Shown here: piece after piece, positions 16,038 to 24,030 of the stretch
How the letters are laid out: every line of letters begins with the position of its first letter
Position numbering within the stretch: position 1 is the stretch's first letter
Virus record (IMG/VR): IMGVR_UViG_3300048828_000798
Span: 1 to 30,694 of that record
Strand: one strand, 5' to 3'
Length of the DNA: 30,694 nt
Source of the DNA: a virus
Made by a program: the position numbers and the translations under genes
The notes under the pieces: model-generated
Databases searched by the model: none
What the model was told of the DNA's origin: nothing
The model's input: the letters and a program-made list of their open reading frames with translations, nothing else

Positions 16038-19000
16038 CAGAAGTTGTTTTGTATTCTGTTGGCAACCAAAGTTGTGCCAGGATTGTTGTCCTCATATGTG
16101 AACTCCAAATATTGACCATTCCAATGAGTCTTAAGTATTCCATTTTGCTGGTTTGCATTAGGGTCCAAGTTAGTTGTGGCCATATTACCATACGCCACAT
16201 TGGCTGAAGCAGTTGAACCAAACTTCACCATGGGCTCATCACTTGCCGCACCCGCCACCCTCGTTGGATCAATCGTAAATGTGTTACTTGATACCAAGCA
16301 AGCATGACCATTAATCTCAATGGATGGACCCCAACCTCCATTGTCCAAAACATTGTCATCATTACCAATTACATCACTAAATGTATTTCCATTTATAATT
16401 ACATTGGACGACTTATTCTGAATGTAGATACTACGATGCGTAATATTTGGCTGTGCTGACCCGTATGCGTTTGAATTATCTATACCATAGAAAGAGCAAC
16501 CCTTAATCATGATCTGCCATCCGTTCTGAATATAAATATTATTTTCATTGCAGTTCATGTGGCAATCGGTGACTACAAGCAATGGCCATTGAGCCACATT
16601 TGTCGTCGCCGTGCCATCAGTGGATCCGGATGTGAACTGCCCTGTTGCAGTATCAAAAGCAGCTTGCCCCCCCACCATCTCCTGAACATTCCAGTATATA
16701 CCATGTTGCGAATGCACCCATGTACTTTGGTGGCAGGTAACACCCTCAATGTTTCCATCACATAGGATGCCGTACTTGAAGCCAAAAAACCTATTTTGAT
16801 TTAAATAATAATCAGTACACTTTGCGTCTCCAGTTATATGGATACCCGAAGTAGATGCCCACCACTGCGATTGATCTGAGGCACCACCAACATAGGAAGT
16901 AAAGTTACAACTCCTTACATCAGTTATTTGTGAGTCTTCAATTACTACGCATTTATCCCATCCCGCGTGCGAGTAATTCCACCCCATAAAATTACAGTTT
17001 TCAATTAAACATGATGGCTTTAATCCTAATCCCTGCAATTTAGTAAAGGATGCATGTGGGTTCACCGCACTTACCTCGGCTCTGTTTCCATTTATATGAA
17101 GTGCCGTGCCTGTTGCGCCTAGGTTACCCTCGGCAACAGATGTAGCAGCACCAACGGGATCACCGCTTGAATTAAATCCTTGATTACCCAATATGAAGTC
17201 TACGTCCCGTATGGACACTTTTTGCGAGATTGTGGCACCATAAGGGCCTAGCTCAACAAGCATACCCTTGCTCGAGGAACTATTAGTCCAGCAAAGTTGT
17301 GAATTACCCATCCCCTCACCTTGTATGGTAAGTGAACCAGGTAGATTATGCCCATATGTGCCAGGCATTGTAATGGTTATCTTTTCATTTAAGTAGATTC
17401 GCCCCGCGGGTAGCTTAACTACTCCAGTAAAGTTTTGCTCGGCTAAAACATTATTGGGATCGCATAGTGCACGCTCTATCGCTTTCCTGAGTGCAATTAC
17501 ATTGTGTGATGCTATTGTCTCAATGTTACTATTACTTACATCTGTTATTGGCCCTCTTGACGGTTCAACGGTAGCTGAGGTTACAATTTCAAACTTCTTA
17601 CTAGATGTAGGACCAGGAGTGCCGTGAAATTCAATCGAATTATCACTATACTTTTGGTATACAACGCCTGTTGCCTCCATAGCAAATTTTTGATCAGCAC
17701 CAATTCTAATTGCCGCACTAGAATAAGTTGCTTCATCTAAGCCGATGCCGATTGCGGCATTTGATGTATCACGAAAAGAAAAAGTAGGCGTGCCTTGTGA
17801 TTGGAAGTGTGCGTATGTTGTGCCAAGTGCGCGGTAGGCAGTGTTTCCCCATGGGTTAGCTCCATCGTCAGAGTTGTCCCCAACGACCTCAGCGCTGAAT
17901 GCACTTATTTTTGTAGCACCCTTAAACTCGTAACCATTATAGAAGAACCCACCGGAGCCATCCTCGTGGTTATCCCTCATCCTCATTCCAGCTATGACCC
18001 CTGGTCTATCCAAACTTTCGTTTGTCTTACGAAGTACGGTATCAACAATAACTCGATTTGCACCTGCATCAAAATTTGCAGTCATATCTAGCTCTAGGGT
18101 CACACATGACCCAACCAATACATCTGCGTATGAGTCTGCCAAGTCCCATGCCTCGATGGTTGCCCCCCATGTCTTACCCCCGGATCCATGCCTTTTTCCC
18201 TGAAAGTAACCACCGACATGCTCTGATTCTGCATGAGCGAATCCACTACTAGGATTAGGAAAGTTTTCTACCACCCCGAGGATAGCCCACTCATTACTTT
18301 TTACATTAGGGCCGACTATTGCTTTTGCATTTAAGCAGGTATTAACCTGACCGGATACACCCACAGGTTGACTTGCTGCGCCAAAATTCCCCCTATCTGT
18401 ATGCCTCTGAAGCTGAAGAGTATGCCTGTCATCTGATGAAACGCTTGGTATGGATGGATTAAAGTCATATACTCTCAGTGCTCCATCTGAGTAATCAAAG
18501 ACCATTTTGTCACTAGCTACTTTCGATATTATCGTTTCCGCATTTGCGACAACATCAAAAGTTGCGTCATCACTTATTGTTACGGAATCTCCAGCCTCTA
18601 AAACCTCTAAAGTTCCTGCTAATGTTGTTTGCCCAGTAGTAGCAACGTCACTCAGTAGCGCATAAGATGCCCCAAATGTAGTAAGTTCGGCTCCCGTTAC
18701 ATAGTCCGTAAGTTCTGTTTGTGTCGCAAAATTTGTATCAACCTCAGCTTTTGTATAAGCATCTACTATGTCAGAAGGTGTTGCATATCGAGCATCTCCC
18801 GCTGTTAGTGTAAGGTAATCGTTAAACTTGGCATCAAGAGTAGAGTAATTGGACTGTATGTTTTCATTTATAACAGCAATCTCCGCCCCATAATCTACAT
18901 CTTCCCTGACCACTGCAATGTCATCAACTAATGAATTTACAGAGTACCGTAAGAGTTCAAAGTTGTTATCAAACTCAACCCACGACATAGGATCATCTTG

Positions 19001-19087
19001 TGCGGTGCGTAAAGTAATAAACTTCTGGTTTGTAGGAATGTCGTTGGCTGAATAACCAGGGTAATTTGATGTAAGTTTAGTAGTCAT
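16037..19087 (-). CDS. Tailspike with pectate-lyase-like beta-helix (1016 aa)
   Basis: The N-terminal 60 residues (MTTKLTSNYPGYSANDIPTN, DPMSWVEFDNNFELLRYSVN) look like a virion-binding segment, followed by a helical region with DAYTKAEVDTNFATQTELTD. Residues 200-500 are Gly/Asp-rich beta sequence of unknown fold. From about residue 525 the sequence resembles pectate-lyase-superfamily spikes: HNVIALRKAIERALCDPNNV, VVKLPAGRIYLNEKITI, then LTIQGEGMGNSQLCW and recurring short N-rich turns such as NCNENNIYIQNGWQIMIKGC. This is a right-handed parallel beta-helix typical of depolymerase spikes acting on host capsule or O-antigen; catalytic residues cannot be assigned by eye. It starts one base after the stop of the LamG-like gene. 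Confidence 0.8.
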   Translation of the reverse strand: MTTKLTSNYPGYSANDIPTNQKFITLRTAQDDPMSWVEFDNNFELLRYSVNSLVDDIAVVREDVDYGAEIAVINENIQSNYSTLDAKFNDYLTLTAGDARYATPSDIVDAYTKAEVDTNFATQTELTDYVTGAELTTFGASYALLSDVATTGQTTLAGTLEVLEAGDSVTISDDATFDVVANAETIISKVASDKMVFDYSDGALRVYDFNPSIPSVSSDDRHTLQLQRHTDRGNFGAASQPVGVSGQVNTCLNAKAIVGPNVKSNEWAILGVVENFPNPSSGFAHAESEHVGGYFQGKRHGSGGKTWGATIEAWDLADSYADVLVGSCVTLELDMTANFDAGANRVIVDTVLRKTNESLDRPGVIAGMRMRDNHEDGSGGFFYNGYEFKGATKISAFSAEVVGDNSDDGANPWGNTAYRALGTTYAHFQSQGTPTFSFRDTSNAAIGIGLDEATYSSAAIRIGADQKFAMEATGVVYQKYSDNSIEFHGTPGPTSSKKFEIVTSATVEPSRGPITDVSNSNIETIASHNVIALRKAIERALCDPNNVLAEQNFTGVVKLPAGRIYLNEKITITMPGTYGHNLPGSLTIQGEGMGNSQLCWTNSSSSKGMLVELGPYGATISQKVSIRDVDFILGNQGFNSSGDPVGAATSVAEGNLGATGTALHINGNRAEVSAVNPHASFTKLQGLGLKPSCLIENCNFMGWNYSHAGWDKCVVIEDSQITDVRSCNFTSYVGGASDQSQWWASTSGIHITGDAKCTDYYLNQNRFFGFKYGILCDGNIEGVTCHQSTWVHSQHGIYWNVQEMVGGQAAFDTATGQFTSGSTDGTATTNVAQWPLLVVTDCHMNCNENNIYIQNGWQIMIKGCSFYGIDNSNAYGSAQPNITHRSIYIQNKSSNVIINGNTFSDVIGNDDNVLDNGGWGPSIEINGHACLVSSNTFTIDPTRVAGAASDEPMVKFGSTASANVAYGNMATTNLDPNANQQNGILKTHWNGQYLEFTYEDNNPGTTLVANRIQNNF

Positions 19088-19088
19088 T

Positions 19089-19841
19089 TTAGTAAGCTAA
19101 TTTTGCCTCTTCCCATATTTTAGTGGATGCAAGATTGGTTGTGTCCCCTAGGTGTATTGTGGCTTCCGTGAATGAACCCGAGTAATACCTTTCACCTTGT
19201 TTGCCTATGGTAATTCTATTGAAATCATTAGTGGTATCGGAGGGAACTAAGTGCCCTTCCCCGCCATTATCACTCTTCATTGATATAACTCGCTTCCCGT
19301 TTTGAGTAGATTCTATACCGGAAAATAATTGCGTTACCTTATTGTTGGCATTTTGCACAATCGAACCCATATCGTTATTAAAAGTAAATCGACTTGTCGT
19401 CTCACCAGGCTCCACCGTAATAGAGTCACTCACCCCCCAGATCGCAAGCATAGGACGAGGAAAATCGCTTTCACCAATGGTTGTTATGGTGAAATCTTTA
19501 TCAATAAATTGTGCCGGATTACCTGCAAACTCTAGGTACTGACCAAGATTGAATACTGCCTTTACCACGCCGTTGACTTTTTCCAACGCTGGTTGCCTGA
19601 GTTCATCCTCTTGGGTCGCATTAAAAGCAGGGAAGCCATATTTTTCCTTTTGGTCATACACTTCTATAAGTTTACTACCTTCGCTGATATCACTCTCAGG
19701 GTAAAACTTTTCAGTTTCGCCGTCCCTAAATCGGAAGAAGTTACCTCCGTACATATATCGCAACTTGCGATTCAGTGACACGGCAAGCAATGGATGGTAT
19801 GCATCCGCTGGTAGTTTGTATCTTCTCCCGAGTGCGATCAT
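19089..19841 (-). CDS. Small virion protein with lectin-like domain (250 aa)
   Basis: I set the start at ATG 19841 (MIALGRRYKLPADAYHPLLA), giving an ATGA overlap with the gene before it and GGAG about 8 bases upstream; a longer frame opens at 19892 but would overlap by 55 bases. After a short N-terminal region, residues 75-235 (YLEFAGNPAQFIDKDFTITT, ending with RITIGKQGERYYSGSFTEAT, IHLG) have the strand order and the final G-x-x-x-E-(A/V)-x-I turn of concanavalin/LamG-type lectin domains. In phages such domains bind glycans or decorate fibres. It directly precedes the tailspike, so it may be part of the same appendage. Fold assignment is from pattern only. Confidence 0.65.
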   Translation of the reverse strand: MIALGRRYKLPADAYHPLLAVSLNRKLRYMYGGNFFRFRDGETEKFYPESDISEGSKLIEVYDQKEKYGFPAFNATQEDELRQPALEKVNGVVKAVFNLGQYLEFAGNPAQFIDKDFTITTIGESDFPRPMLAIWGVSDSITVEPGETTSRFTFNNDMGSIVQNANNKVTQLFSGIESTQNGKRVISMKSDNGGEGHLVPSDTTNDFNRITIGKQGERYYSGSFTEATIHLGDTTNLASTKIWEEAKLAY

Positions 19842-20611
19842 ACTAAATCTCCAAATCCATACCAGCGTCCCCCGTTCCGATAAACCGAGCAAACTGAGAA
19901 CTGCTCGGATAAGATACTGCCCCGTGCGTTAAGGTTTGAAAATGTCACCGTTTTCCCTGCTTCTGTATTTATAAAAGTAAAAGAAATCCCATCCTCCGCA
20001 GTTACTGGAAGAAGTACATCTACATTAGCTGCCGCAGGGGCACAGTGGTAGACCCCTCCACTTTTATTAACATCAGCAGTGAAGCTACTTTCTTTATTTA
20101 TTACAGATAGCCTTAAATTAGAAACTCCTTTTATATTACCCGCCTCCACATCACCAGTAGATGATACAGAAAAAGAACCATTAGCGTAAGCAATGCTTGA
20201 TGGAATTATACTTCCTGTAAATTCTACTGTTCCACCTAGGTTAGCATCTCCATCAATGGTTAAGTTCCCATAAATTCGTGCATCATCTACATATAAATTG
20301 TAGTTATGGACTGCTGATGGAATCCTTAGTGTATTGTAGTCGGATATACTAAAGTCAATGTATGGTCTTATTCTATCTCCATCTAGTTGCCCCTCCCAGT
20401 ACTCACTACTTGGGTAGACAAGTATATCTGTCACCCATGGGGAGAATCCATCCGTAGGGTCTCCTCCATCGAGGTAATTTAGATTATGATCGGCGGCAAG
20501 GACTTGCAGTGGATATGCGGATTCATCAGGTGCCTCAGAAGATGATCCTTCAACAAAACTGATAAATTGATGAGCAGGCTGATTGCCCACGCTAATATCC
20601 GCTGATGTCAT
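19838..20611 (-). CDS. Virion/fibre protein, strand-rich (257 aa)
   Basis: Starts MTSADISVGNQPAHQFISFV. Residues 100-160 carry a short-strand series (LYVDDARIYGNLTIDGDANL, TVEFTGSI, SFSVSSTGDVEAGNI) like fibre shafts. The C-terminal 80 residues (VYHCAPAAANVDVLLPVTAE, ISFTFINTEAGKTVTFSN, YRNGGRWYGFGDLV) match a small beta domain I know from many phage appendage proteins, in which a final W-(Y/F)-x-x-G ends the chain. It overlaps both neighbours as ATGA. A capsid- or tail-attached fibre is most likely; no enzyme motif is seen. Confidence 0.6.
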   Translation of the reverse strand: MTSADISVGNQPAHQFISFVEGSSSEAPDESAYPLQVLAADHNLNYLDGGDPTDGFSPWVTDILVYPSSEYWEGQLDGDRIRPYIDFSISDYNTLRIPSAVHNYNLYVDDARIYGNLTIDGDANLGGTVEFTGSIIPSSIAYANGSFSVSSTGDVEAGNIKGVSNLRLSVINKESSFTADVNKSGGVYHCAPAAANVDVLLPVTAEDGISFTFINTEAGKTVTFSNLNARGSILSEQFSVCSVYRNGGRWYGFGDLV

Positions 20612-21387
20612 CTTGAATAAAATCCGCTAATTGATATTGTTTGCGTGTTATCTGAGTAGTTCATCGCATCGCTACCCAGGTTAATTATCTCATACTCGGA
20701 TGTTTCTGCATTACACGGGTAAACATAATTACCTCCATGCCCAATATGCTCCACCGAGTGATTAACCTTCTTATGGTATATGATTGGGTCAACTACGACA
20801 TGCCTATCTCCTTCTATTGCGACAATTGAACTAGCTAAGTTATTTGGCCCAAACTGACCGTCCTCATCGGTATCAATTGATACTTTATCCTTACCATCTT
20901 CTTGAAGAAAGGTATCAAACTTTGAGGTTGTCGGATTAAGTCTAATTGTAACTTTATATTTCGTGTTACTTTTTGAGTTAGATTCTGAAACTGTAATAAA
21001 TCCAGCGCCATCCATTCCAACCCGATCTACATCATCATACACAGAAAACTTAATCGAATATGTATCGGAACCTGGTGTTACGATTGAAAACTCAACCTCC
21101 GCACCATCAAGAACTATTTGAGGCGTAAGTGATCTATGTGCAGTTGCAGTAACTTTTGCAGCACCCGTGCCCTCAAGCTCAGATGACAAATACTCAATAC
21201 CGCCAGTCCATTCCGTAAAGTCAACATCATCAAAGTTGTCAACTACCTCGGAGTAGTGCCTACGGCGAATCCCTACAACCTTCCCCGTGAAATTAGTTAC
21301 CCTAAATGAGGTAGCCCGATGATACGGTATGGTTGTGTAACTGTTATCTGTGGTCGCTGCGAATGTCCCTGCCTTATTTAGATCCAT
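20608..21387 (-). CDS. Virion protein of unknown function (259 aa)
   Basis: Starts MDLNKAGTFAATTDNSYTTI, preceded by GGAAGG about 9 bases before ATG. It reads as alternating strands: FRVTNFTGKVVGIRRRHYSE, VDFTEWTGGIEYLSSELEGT, then a jelly-roll-like stretch (AEVEFSIVTPGSDTYSIKFS, KYKVTIRLNPTTSKFDTFLQ) ending TISISGFYSR. The middle resembles a carbohydrate-binding or lectin-like beta-sandwich, but I cannot name a family. It overlaps the 55-residue membrane protein by 14 bases and the next gene as ATGA, so it belongs to the same unit. A head or tail decoration protein is inferred. Confidence 0.6.
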   Translation of the reverse strand: MDLNKAGTFAATTDNSYTTIPYHRATSFRVTNFTGKVVGIRRRHYSEVVDNFDDVDFTEWTGGIEYLSSELEGTGAAKVTATAHRSLTPQIVLDGAEVEFSIVTPGSDTYSIKFSVYDDVDRVGMDGAGFITVSESNSKSNTKYKVTIRLNPTTSKFDTFLQEDGKDKVSIDTDEDGQFGPNNLASSIVAIEGDRHVVVDPIIYHKKVNHSVEHIGHGGNYVYPCNAETSEYEIINLGSDAMNYSDNTQTISISGFYSR

Positions 21388-21541
21388 CTTTTTTGTCCTT
21401 CCCCTTTAGCTTTTGGTATATGCTAACACTCAGATGGATTGCCGTCAATAGGGCGCATACAGTTGCCGTAACTAAATGTATGGTATCTAAGGTAAAACTA
21501 GCAAATGTACCCGCAAATCCCACAGCGGTGTCTCTGTTCAT
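21374..21541 (-). CDS. Small single-pass membrane protein, candidate holin (55 aa)
   Basis: The 55-residue frame runs from ATG 21541 to TAA at 21374-21376. It is supported by an ATGA overlap with the preceding gene, a GAGGG box about 6 bases upstream, and a coherent product: MNRDTAVGFAGTFASF, a hydrophobic segment with LVTATVCALLTAIHL at about residues 23-37, and a tail rich in Lys (YQKLKGKDKKDGSK). One membrane helix with a basic C-terminus is the layout of small class II holins of T7-like phages. Its place between virion genes is unusual but known in compact phages. An alternative is a membrane-associated virion component. Confidence 0.6.
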   Translation of the reverse strand: MNRDTAVGFAGTFASFTLDTIHLVTATVCALLTAIHLSVSIYQKLKGKDKKDGSK

Positions 21542-21906
21542 TTCTTACCCTCGAGCGGATCTTCTACTTCTGCCTTCCCGACTTTAACTAAATCCTGAGC
21601 TTTCTTTTTAGACTCCCCCGCTGGTTTGCTTTCTTTCTCTGCATACACTGCATTGGGATTTTTGTCTGCCTCCTGCTGTTGCGTCGCGAATAGACGATAC
21701 GATACCTGGGGAAGCGTCAGCTTTTTTTTTAGCCCTTCGTAGGTTTCCTTGGAGAGTTCAGAAATTAAGTCACCGTGCATCTTGATAAGAATCTTAGCAT
21801 CCTTATCTTCGTATGCCCCGAACCCTCTTTCCTTTGACCCAATCATTAGGGAGTCGTAATCTGCTCCGTATTCGTAAGGTACCTTATTAAATAATAAATA
21901 CTTCAT
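21538..21906 (-). CDS. Small charged protein after the capsid gene (122 aa)
   Basis: Starts MKYLLFNKVPYEYGADYDSL; the first 70 residues look folded (FGAYEDKDAKILIKMHGDLI), followed by a Lys/Glu-rich, probably disordered tail ending EDPLEGKK. No family is recognised. It is the first gene after the hairpin terminator that follows the capsid gene, so it is presumably made from read-through or a separate weak promoter; no copy of the 24-bp element lies before it. Position suggests a head-completion, decoration or head-tail protein. No ribosome site is visible before its ATG. Confidence 0.6.
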   Translation of the reverse strand: MKYLLFNKVPYEYGADYDSLMIGSKERGFGAYEDKDAKILIKMHGDLISELSKETYEGLKKKLTLPQVSYRLFATQQQEADKNPNAVYAEKESKPAGESKKKAQDLVKVGKAEVEDPLEGKK

Positions 21907-21914
21907 ATATAAAG

Positions 21915-21963
21915 AAACCCTACCCCCTCTCCCCCGATATTCAGTGGAGAGGGAAGTAGGGTT
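21915..21963 (-). terminator. Hairpin terminator after the capsid gene
   Basis: Outer arms AACCCTA/TAGGGTT and inner arms CCCTCTCC/GGAGAGGG form a long GC-rich stem with a small interior mismatch. On the minus strand it is followed by a T-rich tail (TTTCTTTATAT). It fills the 68-base gap between the capsid gene and the next gene. It would end or reduce transcription after the capsid gene. Confidence 0.75.
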
Positions 21964-21974
21964 CTATTTAAGGA

Positions 21975-23870
21975 TTAAAGGTAAGATGACCAGCTAGTAG
22001 CCTCTACATTTGCATCGAAATTCTCGATAATCAAGTGGCGAGCAGGAACATCCATCATGGTTGTCCATTTAGTGGAACGCAAGGAGTACTCAGTCTCTTT
22101 GTGCGCCATACGACACTTGTATTTCTCTTGAGTTTCAGGATGTGGTTGCTTGCGGGTTACTGCGTTAGTACCGGCAATACCGATTTTAACATCAGACCAA
22201 TCAATGAACCACATTGCACGCAACACTTTGGATGCTGTAGTGGCACCTACGATTGCTTGAGCAGAACGCTTTCCGTCAGACTTAATGACTTTATCTCCAT
22301 CAGCAGGACCGTTAGCTCCGAAGAAGCTGGACTGATGATTCAAGATGTCATCGAAGTAAGGATCATGGAAGACAGCTAACTGACAACCAACTTCAGGAAG
22401 ATCATACATGGAATAGTTGAATAACAAAATTCCGTTATGAGTGATCTGCTGGTTGATTTGAGCATTGCGATCTAATCCCCAACCGTAACGAGCCTTGTAG
22501 TACTTATTAAATACTTCGAAAAGCTTGTTGTAGGTGAAGCGGTCAGTCATGCAGTCAATAACACTGATGTTTGATCCGTCTTGCTCCCGGTTGCGCTTCA
22601 AGTAGTAGATGTCAGCCATCAAAGACTCAAGGGTCAAAGCTCCACCGCCGTTATTTTTGATCCGGCTAGACTCACGAAGCAATGCGCGAATACCAAGTGC
22701 ATTTGACTTGTACTCGAGCGTGCAGGAATCATCTTCCGGATCAGTAACAGCAGGAAGATTCATGTAGGTTTCTGGAGTTTGATTCTCCGAGATAGCCTGA
22801 TTGAACCAAGTGGCGCGTAACCATTGCTCTTGAGAAGCTTTTGCGGCAATCTTGTTTTGCTCAGCAAGTGGTTGATAAACCATGGACTTCAAGTAAGGGT
22901 TCACATCACCCGACATGATCTTTTGAAGAGTTTCCTTATAAGTTTGATCAACTGTACGAGATTCACGGGTAGTTTGCAACCAGTTGACGATCAACTTAAC
23001 ACTGAGGTCGGTTGGCTGATTTCTGCACCATTCTTCGAAATCATTAACATTATTGGCGATAGTTTGAACTACACCTTTAACGATCTCATAGTCGAGTTTG
23101 CCAGCAAAGCCAGAACCTACATTTCCACGGGTTCCCCATTCTGCAACAGAGTAACCGGATTCACCATTTGCTTTCTCTTGCTTGATGTCGGGACCGACAG
23201 GGCGAAGAGTAACTTTAGCTTTGGCAATTCCACCTGCAGTAGCATCAGCAGAACCAATGATTTTAAACTGAGACTCAATTGGGTCTTCGTTTGAATCCCA
23301 TGAGTTTGCAATTAAGAAACCGCCAGCCAAGAAGTAACGTTCGATGTGTTCGATTGGGGAAGCCCAGTCAGAAGCACCGAGGTTTACGGTAAACTCTTGG
23401 TCACCACCACCGATTGTGTATCCAGAAACAACAGGGGAGTTTTGATCGGCAGCTTTTCCGCCCTCTACTGCAAAGTACCCACTATTGATAACCGAACGCT
23501 GACGGCGTTGGATGTATGGAAGAATGATTGATTGCTCGGAAATATTTACACGATTAATCAACGGCTTGATATTAGTTACTGAACTATTAAGAAGAGCAAC
23601 TAAGCCACGCTCTTGCACACCAAGCATTTTTGCTTCTGCAGAGCTAGCTATCACGCGAGCTAAATCAATCTCTTTATTAGAAAGAGCTTCAAATTCCGCA
23701 GGAGTTAAACCCTTGATGGATGCGTTAGTAAGTGTGCAACCAGTGGAATCATCTACTTTAATGATACGCCCAAACCCAGCATCACGCGTAAGGTTAGAGC
23801 TAGTGATTGCGGTGTTTCCCGGCTCAACAGATTGACCTGGAGTGGGCATGTTTGGATCGCTTATAGCCAT
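21975..23870 (-). CDS. Putative major capsid protein (631 aa)
   Basis: Position after portal and scaffold, a private upstream 24-bp element, and a strong terminator behind it all indicate an abundant head protein. Starts MAISDPNMPTPGQSVEPGNT. Helical stretches (LTPAEFEALSNKEIDLARVI) and a strand-rich region (SGYTIGGGDQEFTVNLGASD) precede a long helix-rich middle (DFEEWCRNQPTDLSVKLIVN), and the end has YSLRSTKWTTMMDVPARHLI. At 631 residues it is much larger than a typical 300-450-residue HK97-fold capsid protein, so it may carry an inserted domain. Arginine codons in the parts I checked are mostly CGT or CGC, unlike the AGA/AGG/CGA mixture of its neighbours, which fits high expression. A decoration or tail role is a weaker option. 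Confidence 0.7.
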   Translation of the reverse strand: MAISDPNMPTPGQSVEPGNTAITSSNLTRDAGFGRIIKVDDSTGCTLTNASIKGLTPAEFEALSNKEIDLARVIASSAEAKMLGVQERGLVALLNSSVTNIKPLINRVNISEQSIILPYIQRRQRSVINSGYFAVEGGKAADQNSPVVSGYTIGGGDQEFTVNLGASDWASPIEHIERYFLAGGFLIANSWDSNEDPIESQFKIIGSADATAGGIAKAKVTLRPVGPDIKQEKANGESGYSVAEWGTRGNVGSGFAGKLDYEIVKGVVQTIANNVNDFEEWCRNQPTDLSVKLIVNWLQTTRESRTVDQTYKETLQKIMSGDVNPYLKSMVYQPLAEQNKIAAKASQEQWLRATWFNQAISENQTPETYMNLPAVTDPEDDSCTLEYKSNALGIRALLRESSRIKNNGGGALTLESLMADIYYLKRNREQDGSNISVIDCMTDRFTYNKLFEVFNKYYKARYGWGLDRNAQINQQITHNGILLFNYSMYDLPEVGCQLAVFHDPYFDDILNHQSSFFGANGPADGDKVIKSDGKRSAQAIVGATTASKVLRAMWFIDWSDVKIGIAGTNAVTRKQPHPETQEKYKCRMAHKETEYSLRSTKWTTMMDVPARHLIIENFDANVEATSWSSYL

Positions 23871-23890
23871 AATATTATATTGATTTGTTA

Positions 23891-23914
23891 GTTACACATT
23901 AATTCGTGTTACAA
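23891..23914 (-). promoter_or_regulatory. 24-bp element copy C (putative phage promoter)
   Basis: Minus-strand reading: TTGTAACAC, then GAATTAATGT, then GTAAC. The two GTAAC boxes start 17 bases apart as in copies A and B, while the centre has diverged. It lies 20 bases before the capsid ATG, leaving an AT-rich leader without a Shine-Dalgarno sequence. Confidence 0.65.
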
Positions 23915-23929
23915 TCATAATATCATGTA

Positions 23930-23950
23930 GAATGCCTTAAATCGGCATTC
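23930..23950 (-). promoter_or_regulatory. Inverted repeat upstream of the capsid gene
   Basis: Arms GAATGCC and GGCATTC pair perfectly over 7 bases around a 7-base loop. It is the strongest of three hairpins in the 160-base gap before the capsid gene and lies 15 bases upstream of the 24-bp element. No T-run follows, so it could be a protein site, an RNA processing site or a weak terminator. Confidence 0.45.
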
Positions 23951-23964
23951 CGTAACATTTTTAC

Positions 23965-24030
23965 CTAAATTCCCCAATAAAGGGGTTTAAGTTATATGTT
24001 TAGCGATTTCCTAAAACTATGTTTTAGAAA
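23965..24030 (-). promoter_or_regulatory. Two further hairpins after the scaffold gene
   Basis: At 24011-24027 the arms CTAAAAC and GTTTTAG pair perfectly around a 3-base loop, with adjacent TTTC/GAAA pairing, directly after the scaffold stop. At about 23966-23988 a weaker hairpin has CCCC/GGGG plus TAAA/TTTA. Together they may slow transcription leaving the scaffold gene or stabilise RNA ends. The rest of this gap shows no gene. Confidence 0.4.

Noticed and set aside
19842-19892. Longer start of the lectin-like gene
   Set aside because: Would overlap the preceding gene by 55 bases; ATG 19841 gives an ATGA overlap and has GGAG upstream.
22824-23294. Plus-strand 156-codon frame opposite the capsid gene
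   Set aside because: Antisense shadow of the capsid gene, which has strong positional and signal support; no independent evidence for a plus-strand product.
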